Part shown: piece after piece, positions 46,323-55,463 of the stretch | How positions within the stretch are numbered: position 1 is the first letter of the stretch | Layout: each line of letters begins with the position of its first letter | Notes under the pieces: generated by a model | Told to the model about the DNA's origin: nothing | The model's database searches: none | Seen by the model: the letters and a program-made list of their open reading frames with translations, nothing else | Assembly (NCBI RefSeq): GCF_001399675.1 | Contig: NZ_LJCO01000052.1 | Span: 21,091 to 85,090, forward strand | Source of the DNA: Paenalicyclobacillus ferrooxydans | GTDB taxonomy: Bacteria > Bacillota > Bacilli > Alicyclobacillales > Alicyclobacillaceae | Length of the DNA: 64,000 nt | Direction: 5' to 3' | Program-made: the position numbers and the translations under genes

Positions 46323-46450
46323 CTTCGGGCGTGGGGCTTCAGTGTGGGCCTTCGGGTGTGGGCCTTCGGGTGTGGGGCTTCGGGTGTGGGCCTTCGGGTG
46401 TGGGGCTTCAGTGTGGGCCTTCGGGTGTGGGCCTTCGGGTGTGGGGCTTG
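46323..46450. repeat. Minisatellite of about 15 bp after the cyclase gene
   Basis: Nine or so units of CTTCGGGTGTGGGGC / CCTTCGGGTGTGGG with occasional TTCAGTGTGGG variants, starting a few bases after the cyclase stop. It is strongly G/T skewed on the plus strand. Confidence 0.9.
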
Positions 46451-46566
46451 CTTAGTCAAAAGCCTCGACTAGGCTTGCCTAGGCCTTCTCAGCGGGAGCT
46501 TACTAAGGATTTCGGTGGTATGGGCTTCCTAGCAGTGATTGCATTCGTTAAAAATTCATATTGGTG

Positions 46567-46595
46567 ACAAGCCGCCTTGAGCGGCTTGTTTCATT
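46567..46595 (+). terminator. Terminator downstream of the cyclase gene
   Basis: Perfect 9-bp stem ACAAGCCGC/GCGGCTTGT with loop CTTGA, then TTCATTCT. Confidence 0.75.
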
Positions 46596-46718
46596 CTAAA
46601 AGTGAAACGCCTTTCAGAAGTGGTTGACCCTCGTTCCGCTGCTTCTTCGCCTTGCGAAACCTCAATGGAAGTGTGATGACCTCCCCTCGCGACAACTCAA
46701 CTGCCAAAGCGAGCTCAA

Positions 46719-46902
46719 CAAGGGAAAAAAGTTCCCCTGTGAGCCCAAAGGCACATGGCGAAAATAAAACAACGGAACAAACTTCCGTTAAAGCCGCGAA
46801 CCGAGTCGAGAATCATCGATTTCAAGCCATTAAGGGAAATTTGTTCCGCAATATCAGCGAGAATCCATTGGATCTGTCCCTCAAGGGAGTTTTCTTCCGC
46901 TA
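46719..46902. repeat. Four-member GGAA-N5-TTCC palindrome cluster (copy 2)
   Basis: Dyads start at 46724 (GGAA-AAAAG-TTCC), 46775 (GGAA-CAAAC-TTCC), 46835 (GGAA-ATTTG-TTCC) and 46886 (GGAG-TTTTC-TTCC, one mismatch). Distances are 51, 60 and 51 bp. The DNA between them is not repeated. The second has an extended stem AACGGAA/TTCCGTT. Confidence 0.7.
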
Positions 46903-47029
46903 TTTGCGGTCCATCCCATCGAAGTCCATCCCATCGGAGTCCGTCCCATCACCCCATCCGAAGCAACGGGATCCCCGTGCCTATTGCATACGAGATGTCC
47001 TTGCAGACCATGCCTATTGCGCGCGGGAC

Positions 47030-47072
47030 CTTGCCGACCTTGCCGACCTTGCCGACCTTGCCGACCTTGCCG
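47030..47072. repeat. 9-bp tandem repeat TTGCCGACC near the gnd 3' end
   Basis: About five units of TTGCCGACC between the palindrome cluster and the gnd stop. Confidence 0.9.
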
Positions 47073-47173
47073 CGTCGCTACCACACACAGGACCGCCTCG
47101 GCTGACCTTGCCCCACACACGGGATGGTCCCCGCCGACCGCACCTCCGTACCGCCGAGAACCCGAGCCTGTTT

Positions 47174-48076
47174 TTACGATGGATTCTTCTCTACCGCGTG
47201 ACCGCCGAACTCATTGCGCAGTGCTGCGACGACTTTGCCGGTGAAGGTGTCATCCTCAGCGGATCGATAACGCATCAAAAGGGACAATGCAATGACAGGC
47301 GCAGCAACTTGTACGTCCAGTGCTTCCTCCACTGTCCACTTGCCCTCTCCAGACGAGTGCATTACGCCGCGAATCCCGGCGAGTTTCGGGTCTTTCGAGA
47401 ACGCACTTTGGGTGAGTTCCATGAGCCAGCCACGAATGACCGATCCGTTCGACCAGACCTTTGCCAACGCCTCGTAGTCATAATCAAACGGGCCCTTTTC
47501 CAGAATCTCAAACCCTTCGCCGATGGCAGCCATCATGCCGTATTCGATCCCGTTATGTACCATCTTTGAATAATGCCCGCTGCCGGATGGACCGGTGTAC
47601 AGGTAACCATTTGGCACCGCGGTGTCACGGAACAAAGGCTCAATGGTCTCGAACACCTGCTTGTCCCCGCCGATCATGTAGCAAGCCCCGTTTCGCGCCC
47701 CGTCCATGCCACCGGAGGTTCCAACGTCGAAGTAGTGCAGGCCTTCTCCCGTCAGCAGTTCCGCACGCCGCAAGGAATCCTTGTAATGCGAGTTTCCTGC
47801 CTCGATGACAATGTCACCCTTCGTTAACAACGGTCTTAGCTCGTCGAGCAGGTTGTCAACAATCTTCCCCTGCGGCACCATCAACCAGACGATTCGCGGG
47901 GTTGCTAGGTTCTGAACGAGATCGGCCAGAGAATTCGCCCCACCACCACCGGCTTCCTGAAACTTTTTGACTGCCTCAGGGCTGACGTCGAATGCCGTTA
48001 CCTGATGACCGTGATCCATCATGTTTAAACCGAGATTCATACCCATTTTACCGAGCCCAACTAGTCCTAGTTTCAC
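47174..48076 (-). CDS. gnd: 6-phosphogluconate dehydrogenase, short YqeC type
   Basis: Oxidative decarboxylation of 6-phosphogluconate to ribulose-5-phosphate. 300 residues, the short form (YqeC/GndA2-like) rather than the 470-residue form. NAD(P) site GLVGLGKMGMNLGLNM, substrate motif DVGTSGGMDGARNG, and the catalytic Lys in GSGHYSKMVHNGIEYGMM are visible. The GTG start at 48076 has GGAGTG upstream; an extra seven codons to 48097 would lack a site. It is transcribed divergently from the HAD gene, with overlapping -10 elements. Confidence 0.94.
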   Translation of the reverse strand: MKLGLVGLGKMGMNLGLNMMDHGHQVTAFDVSPEAVKKFQEAGGGGANSLADLVQNLATPRIVWLMVPQGKIVDNLLDELRPLLTKGDIVIEAGNSHYKDSLRRAELLTGEGLHYFDVGTSGGMDGARNGACYMIGGDKQVFETIEPLFRDTAVPNGYLYTGPSGSGHYSKMVHNGIEYGMMAAIGEGFEILEKGPFDYDYEALAKVWSNGSVIRGWLMELTQSAFSKDPKLAGIRGVMHSSGEGKWTVEEALDVQVAAPVIALSLLMRYRSAEDDTFTGKVVAALRNEFGGHAVEKNPS

Positions 48077-48091
48077 AATATCACTCCGTTT

Positions 48092-48120
48092 TTGCATGGC
48101 TTCCAGTCAGCCATTATACT
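48092..48120 (+). promoter_or_regulatory. Sigma-A promoter of the HAD gene, giving a leaderless transcript
   Basis: TTGCAT (48092-48097) and TATACT (48115-48120) with an ideal 17-bp spacer. The expected start point, 6-7 bases after the -10, falls on the A of the ATG at 48127. Confidence 0.7.
48113..48118 (-). promoter_or_regulatory. Possible gnd -10 element overlapping the opposing -10
   Basis: On the minus strand 48113-48118 reads TATAAT. It would start gnd about 30 bases before its GTG. The -35 region is poor. Confidence 0.4.
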
Positions 48121-48126
48121 GTATCC

Positions 48127-48756
48127 ATGACAACAATCCTATTCGATCTCGATGGAACTCTCATTAACACTGCCTCTATCGTCCTGCCTGCCTTCAAACA
48201 TACCCTGGAACATTTTCATGTTCCTGTGCCTGATGACAGGGCGCTGCTCAGCACATTTGGGATGCCGGACGACGACATTTGGAAGATGCTCATGCCTGAA
48301 GCTGACGATGACACCCGCAAAACTGCCTTTCGTCACGCCGAGTCTCGCATTACCCAGGCGATGTTTGAACACGACATCCTCATTCCGCACACTCGTGATG
48401 TGCTGCGGGGCCTTTTGGATCGGGGCCACACGCTCACAACGGCGAGCAACTGCGGTACAGGGTATCTGAATGCTGTCCTCGATTCACAGGACATCCGCCA
48501 ATTTTTCACCAAGCCGCTTTGTCTGGAGCTTGTTGGCGGATCGACAAAAGCCGACATTCTGACCGAACACTTCCGCTCCTTTGAGAAGGAAGAGTGTGTC
48601 ATGGTGGGTGATCGCTCGTCCGATGTCCAAGCTGCAAAAACACACGGGATCCGAGTTATCGGGTGTGAGCTCGGCTTCGGATCGGCAGCAGAGCTTACCG
48701 ACGCAGACATCGTGGTTCACGACTTGCGAGAACTGCTCCCGATTTTCACCGTTTGA
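48127..48756 (+). CDS. HAD family phosphatase (Gph/PpaX-like)
   Basis: 209-residue haloacid-dehalogenase hydrolase with a helical cap. Motif I FDLDGTLINT at the N-terminus, motif II in LTTASNCG, and the Lys of motif III in GGSTKADIL. Motif IV is VMVGDRSSDVQAAK. Length and cap type fit phosphoglycolate phosphatase / PpaX relatives; the substrate is not predictable. It has no Shine-Dalgarno site and its promoter lies immediately upstream, so its mRNA is probably leaderless. Confidence 0.88.
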   Translation: MTTILFDLDGTLINTASIVLPAFKHTLEHFHVPVPDDRALLSTFGMPDDDIWKMLMPEADDDTRKTAFRHAESRITQAMFEHDILIPHTRDVLRGLLDRGHTLTTASNCGTGYLNAVLDSQDIRQFFTKPLCLELVGGSTKADILTEHFRSFEKEECVMVGDRSSDVQAAKTHGIRVIGCELGFGSAAELTDADIVVHDLRELLPIFTV

Positions 48757-48850
48757 ATTTGAATTTGGACGGGTGCAGCCTCGACGCTGTGCCCCTCCCG
48801 CAGGGAGCGTGCTAATCCGCTCTGATGCCCCGCCTTCGCAGCAATCCACG

Positions 48851-49765
48851 TTAACGCATCTTCTCCCACATCGATGGAGGCAACTTACCAACTGTCTGCA
48901 TCAACAGGTCGTAGAGATTCATCTGTGCCGCGGCATCGGGGTCAAGCCCAGCGAGCTCAGCCAGGTCTTTGATTGTGTAGCTTTCACGCTGTAACGTACG
49001 CATCGCTTTTTCCCACTGCTCGATGTGCGGGCCATGGTATTGGATGAGGAAGTTCCACTTCTCCGGATCGAGCAAGAGACAGCACTCCAGCATATCAGCA
49101 ACAATATCAACCGTAGCACCTTGCGCCCCTTTTTCAAACAACCTTTGACGGAACACCGTTTTGATGAGCGCTTCTTCGGAAAACTCCATCAGAAAAGGCG
49201 GCATAATGTAGCCGACAGGGAGTTTGGCGCGAGCTGCCTGCATCTGCTCAACGCGATCCTGCTTCGCCAAACGAATGACGTTACGGATCCGTTCGAGTTC
49301 CTCCTCGTACTCGGCAGCATTCTTCGCCTCAACAGGAAGTTCGAAGCCCCATGGAACATTCGCACGCTGCCCTCCTGCAATCCGTGTCGGCCGTCCCACC
49401 GTGTAAGTCACAAGGTGATCGTACACCGGTTTCCCTACGCCAATATAGAGAAAGAGAACCAGTTCGCCTCGAATCGGCTCGTAAGAGTGGCCTGCAGTCA
49501 CCATGCTATGTAAGAAGCGATCCGTATTGGCCATATCCCGGTACTTCCCAAGATACAGGCTCGCTTTAAACGCGCTGCTTTTTCGCGATTGATCCGTTCC
49601 CCGGAGCGCAACGACCCGTCCGTGCTGGGTCACTTTCCACCCCTCGTCAACAAAGCAGACGTTGATGAACTTCTCAATGTTATCGACATGTTCATCAATC
49701 GGCACGACATCGTCTAAAAACCGCAACCTTGGATGATTCAAAAATCCCCTGTCCAGAACAAACAT
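48851..49765 (-). CDS. ThyX-like protein with a degenerate signature motif
   Basis: 304 residues. The middle and C-terminal parts align by eye with FAD-dependent thymidylate synthase ThyX: AGHSYEPIRGELVLFLYIGV (HGSPFEH-like), then ARAKLPVGYIMPPF and RQRLFEKGAQGATVDIVADM (ARxxLP and the Q/R-rich helix). The RHRxxS(x)SxR signature is not intact; the region reads TYTVGRPTRIAGGQR. It may be a non-catalytic or re-purposed paralogue. The start at 49765 has GGGGAGG; the open extension to 50035 covers a minisatellite. Confidence 0.6.
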   Translation of the reverse strand: MFVLDRGFLNHPRLRFLDDVVPIDEHVDNIEKFINVCFVDEGWKVTQHGRVVALRGTDQSRKSSAFKASLYLGKYRDMANTDRFLHSMVTAGHSYEPIRGELVLFLYIGVGKPVYDHLVTYTVGRPTRIAGGQRANVPWGFELPVEAKNAAEYEEELERIRNVIRLAKQDRVEQMQAARAKLPVGYIMPPFLMEFSEEALIKTVFRQRLFEKGAQGATVDIVADMLECCLLLDPEKWNFLIQYHGPHIEQWEKAMRTLQRESYTIKDLAELAGLDPDAAAQMNLYDLLMQTVGKLPPSMWEKMR

Positions 49766-50105
49766 GACTCGACCTCCCCAACCTGATTCTCCTATTATAA
49801 CGACACAACGTCCTTCATGCTCAGGAATGAGCTGATAGGACGTCGGATGCTGTCGAAGAATCACACACCGCTGTCCCCCCATGGTCAGAGTCGAACTGTG
49901 TGCCTTGGTGAGACCCTGTGTCGTGGGCCTTGGTGAGACCCTGTGTCGTGGGCCTTGGCGAGACCCGGCCTGTGCCTTGGTGAGGCCCTGCGGCAAGAAT
50001 GAAATTGACTGGTGAGGCGGTTCACGTTTGTTCATGGCAGGGGCTTGCCCGTTTCAATAGGGATTCCGGTTTCACGATTTATTGCGGTATCGACCGCCGT
50101 CAGCC
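49766..50105. other. Interval between ThyX-like and coat genes
   Basis: No gene seen. The central part (49903-49992) is a minisatellite; the rest is ordinary sequence that probably holds the promoter of the ThyX-like gene. Confidence 0.6.
49903..49992. repeat. Minisatellite of about 29 bp upstream of the ThyX-like gene
   Basis: Three to four units of CCTTGGTGAGACCCTGTGTC with GTGGG links, the last ones shortened. Confidence 0.9.
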
Positions 50106-50525
50106 TTACATCGGGCGCTGACTGTTCCTGGCCTGAGCCTGTGAAGAGTTCTGCATCATCTCTTGCATCACTGCTGCGTTTACCGATCCATTGGCGCTCT
50201 GCTGAGCACTTGTCTGCATGCCGTGCTGACCAACAAACTGATCCGTCTGTTGCTTGGTTTGTTGCGCCTGTTGAACCTGCTTTTGAACATCTTGACTCAT
50301 CGCCGTTGAGGGTGCGCTGTACCATCCCTGTTGTTGCATCACTTCAAACACCTGGCGTTGGGTTTTCAATGTGTTTTGCAGAAGTTGATTGAAAGTGCTA
50401 TGCACGGTCTGGCAATTGGCTTCGAGGGTGGCCGTTGCATACTCCCCTGCTGTTCTTTTTTCGTCCGCCAGGATCATATTCACGACGTCTTTTTCACTCA
50501 TGCCATTTTGCATCTGCATACTCAT
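50106..50525 (-). CDS. CotF-like spore coat protein
   Basis: 139 residues of the CotF family: SEKDVVNMILADEKRTAGEY, then QTVHSTFNQLLQNTLKTQ and VFEVMQQQGWYSAPSTA, all typical. A Gln/Ser-rich tail follows. CotF-type proteins are spore-coat or coat-associated with a ferritin-like helical bundle. A GGAGGATT site precedes the ATG at 50525. A second helical coat-like gene lies upstream, probably in the same sporulation-specific operon. Confidence 0.85.
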   Translation of the reverse strand: MSMQMQNGMSEKDVVNMILADEKRTAGEYATATLEANCQTVHSTFNQLLQNTLKTQRQVFEVMQQQGWYSAPSTAMSQDVQKQVQQAQQTKQQTDQFVGQHGMQTSAQQSANGSVNAAVMQEMMQNSSQAQARNSQRPM

Positions 50526-50607
50526 CCTGTAATCCTCCTTTTGTCAGCTGTCTAGGTTAAACTATCAGCCTGCGGCAACTCCAACGGCTGTAACTCTCGT
50601 TGCGGTT

Positions 50608-50640
50608 GAGTTACTGCTGAGTTACTGCTGAGTTACTGTG
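50608..50640. repeat. 11-bp tandem repeat spanning a stop codon
   Basis: GAGTTACTGCT, three copies (50608-50640, last one ending TG). On the coding strand each copy contains TAA; the gene stops at the first one met. Confidence 0.9.
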
Positions 50641-50851
50641 GTTGCGTCGGTGCCAGATTTGAGTGCTGTTGAAGCATGTTCTGAATCTGGGTGTAGTTTT
50701 GCATGTGCTGTTGCACCAGCTGATTACAGAGGTTTTTGACAACCTGACTTTGTGCTTGTGAAGCAACTGTGGCGCATCGTTTGATGAGCAGGTCTTCGTT
50801 GTTGAGAGAGTCAGCGATGTAATCCAGTTCTTTGGACGTGAGCGGTTGCAA
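50633..50851 (-). CDS. Small helical coat-like protein, 72 residues
   Basis: Starts with TTG at 50851, seven bases after AAGGAGG. The protein is helical with a CotF-like beginning (LTSKELDYIADSLNNEDLLI) and a Gln-rich end. It probably pairs with the CotF-like protein next to it, as in other Bacillales where short helical proteins of this kind accompany CotF. A longer ATG frame from 50932 lacks a ribosome site. Confidence 0.75.
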   Translation of the reverse strand: MQPLTSKELDYIADSLNNEDLLIKRCATVASQAQSQVVKNLCNQLVQQHMQNYTQIQNMLQQHSNLAPTQPQ

Positions 50852-50868
50852 GTGGATTCCTCCTTTGA

Positions 50869-52239
<1,371 letters not shown>

Positions 52240-52262
52240 TAACACCTCCTTCAAATCCAAAC

Positions 52263-52300
52263 AAAAGGACGACCGGTTACCTGCGGTCGTCCTTTTCATC
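52263..52300 (+). terminator. Terminator of mnmA
   Basis: Perfect 12-bp stem AAAAGGACGACC/GGTCGTCCTTTT (52263-52274 with 52285-52296), ending in the T run. Confidence 0.9.
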
Positions 52301-52375
52301 TCATCTTTACCGGATCGTTTGTGAACATATCGTTTGTCCCCTCGACACGGGTGCTGATTAGAGATGTTCACCGTT

Positions 52376-52507
52376 TTACCAGTGGCTTTCTACGTCTCTT
52401 TCCCACGCTGCGGTGCACTGGTTGCACAGTGCTTCATGTTGCCGATCGGTAGACAACTCCCCTCCGCAAATCGAACACGTTTCTACGCGTTCCCGATTTT
52501 CCTCCAT
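52376..52507 (-). CDS. Small zinc-ribbon protein, 43 residues
   Basis: A leftward ATG at 52507 stands behind GGGGGTGA with six bases of spacing. The 43-residue product contains two CxxC pairs, CSICGGEL and LCNQC, spaced by 13 residues, and an otherwise polar, acidic sequence. This is a classic zinc-ribbon knuckle arrangement. Family unknown; tiny CxxC proteins of this sort are common in Bacillales. Confidence 0.7.
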   Translation of the reverse strand: MEENRERVETCSICGGELSTDRQHEALCNQCTAAWERDVESHW

Positions 52508-53582
52508 CTAGCTCACCCCCTGTACTCGATGATACTAACGCTCTCATCCTGCCCGAGCTGCGGAGAAACTAAGCACCTGACTTTGAATATGAGGACATTA
52601 TAATTGCACGAACCATCAGATACAATGGCTATTTTCAGATAATTTAAGTCCAAATTGTTAATTGTCATAATGAAAGCGCATACTTATGCAAAATGCCTAG
52701 TCCATGATCAGGTAGTCAGCACGCCCAAGTGCGTAGTGGACCCACCTGCCTGGCCGTAGAGGAACTGAGTTCCGCTATAACACCTGGGGGGCCTCGCCTT
52801 CCAAGGCATAGCGGAACTGAGTTCCGCTAAAAACACCCGGTGGCCCTGCCTTCCGACGCATAGCGGAACTCAGTTCCGCTAAAAACACCCGGTGGCCCTG
52901 CCTTCCGACGCATAGCGGAACTCAGTTCCGCTAAAAACACCCGGTGGCCCTGCCTTCCGACGCATAGCGGAACTCAGTTCCGCTAAAAACACCCGGTGGC
53001 CCTGCCTTCCGACGCATAGCGGAACTCAGTTCCGCTAAAACAGCCGGCGTCCCCACCTTCCAAGGCATAGCGGAACTGAGTTCCGCTAAAACAGCCGGTG
53101 GCCCTGCCTACCCAGGCATAGCGGAACTCAGTTCCGCTAAAAACACCCGGTGGCCCTGCCTTCCGACGCATAGCGGAACTCAGTTCCGCTAAAAACAGCC
53201 GGTGGCCCTGCCTACCCAGGCATAGCGGAACTGAGTTCCGCTAAAACAGCCGGTGGCCCTGCCTTCCGACGCATAGCGGAACTCAGTTCCGCTAAAACAG
53301 CCGGTGGCCCTGCCTACCCAGGCATAGCGGAACTCAGTTCCGCTAAAACAGCCGGTGGCCCTGCCTTCCGACGCATAGCGGAACTCAGTTCCGCTAAAAC
53401 AGCCGGTGGCCCTGCCTTCCGACGCATAGCGGAACTGAGTTCCGCTAAAACAGCCGGCGTCCCCACCTGCCTGGCCGTAGAGGAACTGAGTTCCTTTAAC
53501 ACGCCGGGGGTGGGGGCCACCCACGACCGCCATGGCCACCCCGCCTGCTCCGCGCTTACCGCGCTTACCGCGCTTACCGCGC
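52508..53582. other. Non-coding interval holding the palindrome array
   Basis: Left part (52560-52740) is AT-rich unique sequence without a recognisable gene. The array fills 52741-53505, followed by GC-rich low-complexity DNA (53506-53550) and a 9-bp repeat running into the pepF stop. Confidence 0.8.
52741..53505. repeat. 15-copy array of a 19-bp palindrome with a 51-52 bp period
   Basis: The core is AGCGGAACTSAGTTCCGCT (S is G or C). Copies begin (TAG) at 52757, 52809, 52861, 52913, 52965, 53017, 53068, 53119, 53171, 53223, 53274, 53325, 53376, 53427 and 53478. The linkers are nearly identical (AACASCCGGTGGCCCTGCC-like). The outermost two copies share a different flank, CACCTGCCTGGCCGTAGAGG. 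The inner 13 palindromes are perfect apart from the G/C centre. Confidence 0.95.
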
Positions 53583-53589
53583 TTACCGG
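53554..53589. repeat. 9-bp tandem repeat containing the pepF stop
   Basis: GCTTACCGC occurs four times (53554-53589, last one GCTTACCGG). On the coding strand each unit contains an in-frame TAA; pepF ends at the first. Confidence 0.9.
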
Positions 53590-55382
53590 GCTTGTCGCTT
53601 GGCCACTAGATCCACGAACTCACGGGCATCCGGCAGCAACGTGGCAATCGCCTCACGCCAGAAGGTTGGTTCGCGCAGGTCGACGCCGAGGTGCTTCTTC
53701 GCCAGATCCTCTACGCGCATGCTAGCCGTATCACGAAGCAGCGCCACGTAGCGGTCGGCAAAGCCTGCACCTTCCTTTTGCGACTGTGCGTACAGTCCGG
53801 TGCTGAAAAGGTAGCCAAAGGTGTACGGAAAGTTGTAAAACGGTGTGCCTGTGATGTAAAAGTGCAGTTTCGAAGCCCAGAAGTGTGGGTGATAGGAACC
53901 GAGCGCATCGCAGTAGGCTTCTTTTTGAGCATTTTCCATCAAGGTGTTGATGCGTTCCACGCTGACCGGGCCCTGTTTGCGCTCCTCGTAGAAACTTGTC
54001 TCAAACAGGAACCGGGCGTGAATGTTCATGAACATGGCAACGCTGCGGTGCAACTTGTCGTCGAGCAGAGCGAGACGTTCCTCTTCGCCTTCTGCTGCTT
54101 TCAGCGACGCATCCGACACAATCATCTCAGCGAATGTGGATGCTGTCTCTGCGACATTCATGGCATAGTTTTGGGCAAACCGCGGCAGGCCGGCCATGAC
54201 GTGCTGGTGATAGGCATGGCCAAGCTCGTGGGCCAGCGTAGAGACATTCCCAACAGTCCCCGAGAAGGTGGTGAAGACGCGCGTCTGCTGGCTGACCGGG
54301 AAACTGGTGCAGAAAGCACCAGGGCGCTTGCCAGGGCGGTCTTCTGCCTCGATCCAGCGGCGTTCAAAGCAGGAATCCGCAAAGTCAGCCATGTCTGGAC
54401 TGAAGGAGCCAAACTGGTTCACGATAAACTTACGTGCTTCCTCGTACGAGACACTCTTGCTCGACGTGGTGCCAATGGGAGCGTCTACGTCCTGCCATCC
54501 GAGCTTTTCCAACCCTAGGAGCTTCGCTTTTGCAGACATGTATTCTGTGAAACGTGGCTTGTTTTCTTCAATCACACGCCACATGACGTTCAAAGTCTCT
54601 TCGTCCATCCGGTTGATCTCGAGCGGCTCCTGGAGCACCGAATCCCAACCGCGATGCTTGTAGGCTGCGAGCCGGAAGCCCGCCAAGTGGTTAATGGTGT
54701 CGCCAAACAAATCGGATTCACTCGCCCATGTGGACTCCCACTTCGAGAACACTTCGTTTCGGACCGCCTGATGGGGTGAAGAAAGTTTATTGTGCGCCTG
54801 TCCCATCGAGAGCGACTTTGGTTGCCCATCTTCCTCAATAGTCAAGGACATCTTGCCGACGATCGTGTCATACAGTTGACCCCATCCATGATATCCGTCA
54901 ACCATCAAATCGGAGACGAGCTTCTCGGCTGCCGGTGTCATCCGCTGTTTGGCACGCTTCCGGCGTTCTTCCAATGAAAAGCGAACCGTTTGAAGTCGTT
55001 CGTCTGCGAGCAGGGACTGCCACACAGCGTCGTCGAGGTTCTCCAGACCTGCATCAAAGGTTGTGAACATAGAGTTGAGCTGAGCACCCAACTGGCTGAT
55101 GCGCCCGCGCAGAATCTTGGCTTCGCGGTCCTTTGTGTCCGCGGCCCCGAGACAGGACACGAACGCGCCAGCCTCCCGTTGCCTATCTGCAAGGTTCTGG
55201 ACGGTCTCAATCATATGTATCCAATCGTCGCGATCCGTTGACTGTACGCGCTTTGTCAGTTGGTCAGCAAATGTTGCGGTGTCAGACGCGAGTTGATCGA
55301 GAAAGGCGCGAAACTCGGAAGATTCGCTGCCACCCGGAAAGACTGAATCTAAATCCCATGTTTGCGCTTTATGTTCCATCAA
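53583..55382 (-). CDS. Oligoendopeptidase F-like M3 peptidase
   Basis: 599-residue zinc peptidase of family M3 (PepF/M3B). Zinc site LAHELGHAYHQHV with the downstream Glu in NVAETASTFAEM; the C-terminal CDALGSYHPHFWASKLHFYI and FYNFPYTFGYLFSTGLYA are typical. It hydrolyses peptides of about 7-17 residues in the cytoplasm. The start is TTG 55382 or the adjoining ATG 55379; AGGAGG lies about ten bases before. The stop is inside a 9-bp repeat. Confidence 0.93.
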   Translation of the reverse strand: MMEHKAQTWDLDSVFPGGSESSEFRAFLDQLASDTATFADQLTKRVQSTDRDDWIHMIETVQNLADRQREAGAFVSCLGAADTKDREAKILRGRISQLGAQLNSMFTTFDAGLENLDDAVWQSLLADERLQTVRFSLEERRKRAKQRMTPAAEKLVSDLMVDGYHGWGQLYDTIVGKMSLTIEEDGQPKSLSMGQAHNKLSSPHQAVRNEVFSKWESTWASESDLFGDTINHLAGFRLAAYKHRGWDSVLQEPLEINRMDEETLNVMWRVIEENKPRFTEYMSAKAKLLGLEKLGWQDVDAPIGTTSSKSVSYEEARKFIVNQFGSFSPDMADFADSCFERRWIEAEDRPGKRPGAFCTSFPVSQQTRVFTTFSGTVGNVSTLAHELGHAYHQHVMAGLPRFAQNYAMNVAETASTFAEMIVSDASLKAAEGEEERLALLDDKLHRSVAMFMNIHARFLFETSFYEERKQGPVSVERINTLMENAQKEAYCDALGSYHPHFWASKLHFYITGTPFYNFPYTFGYLFSTGLYAQSQKEGAGFADRYVALLRDTASMRVEDLAKKHLGVDLREPTFWREAIATLLPDAREFVDLVAKRQAR

Positions 55383-55463
55383 TTGAAATCGCCTCCTGAT
55401 TTGAGATTAACAGAGTCTGCGTCCCCGTGCTATGATGCATCTTAAGAGATTGGGAGGATGGAC

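Larger units (their letters stand above)
46309..47173. other. Non-coding, repeat-rich interval between convergent genes
   Basis: 865 bp without a credible gene. It holds a roughly 15-bp minisatellite (46323-46450), a terminator (46567-46595), a four-member palindrome cluster (46719-46902), an 18-bp TCCCATCGG-type repeat (46911-46956) and a 9-bp repeat (47030-47072) before the gnd stop. The order of elements resembles that at 22.9-23.4 kb. Confidence 0.75.

Noticed and set aside
46652..47569. Rightward 305-residue frame over the 46.7 kb cluster
   Set aside because: It contains LADLADLAD repeats from the 9-bp satellite and overlaps gnd on the other strand.
49766..50035. 90-residue extension of the ThyX-like protein
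   Set aside because: It translates the minisatellite at 49903-49992 and lacks a ribosome site, while 49765 has GGGGAGG.
52741..53505. CRISPR array
   Set aside because: Repeats are evenly spaced and palindromic, but the spacers are nearly identical to each other and no cas genes are near.
52983..53539. Leftward open frames with a 17-residue periodic repeat inside the palindrome array
   Set aside because: They exist only because some units are 51 bp (17 codons); 52-bp units shift the frame, there is no ribosome site, and the product is low-complexity.
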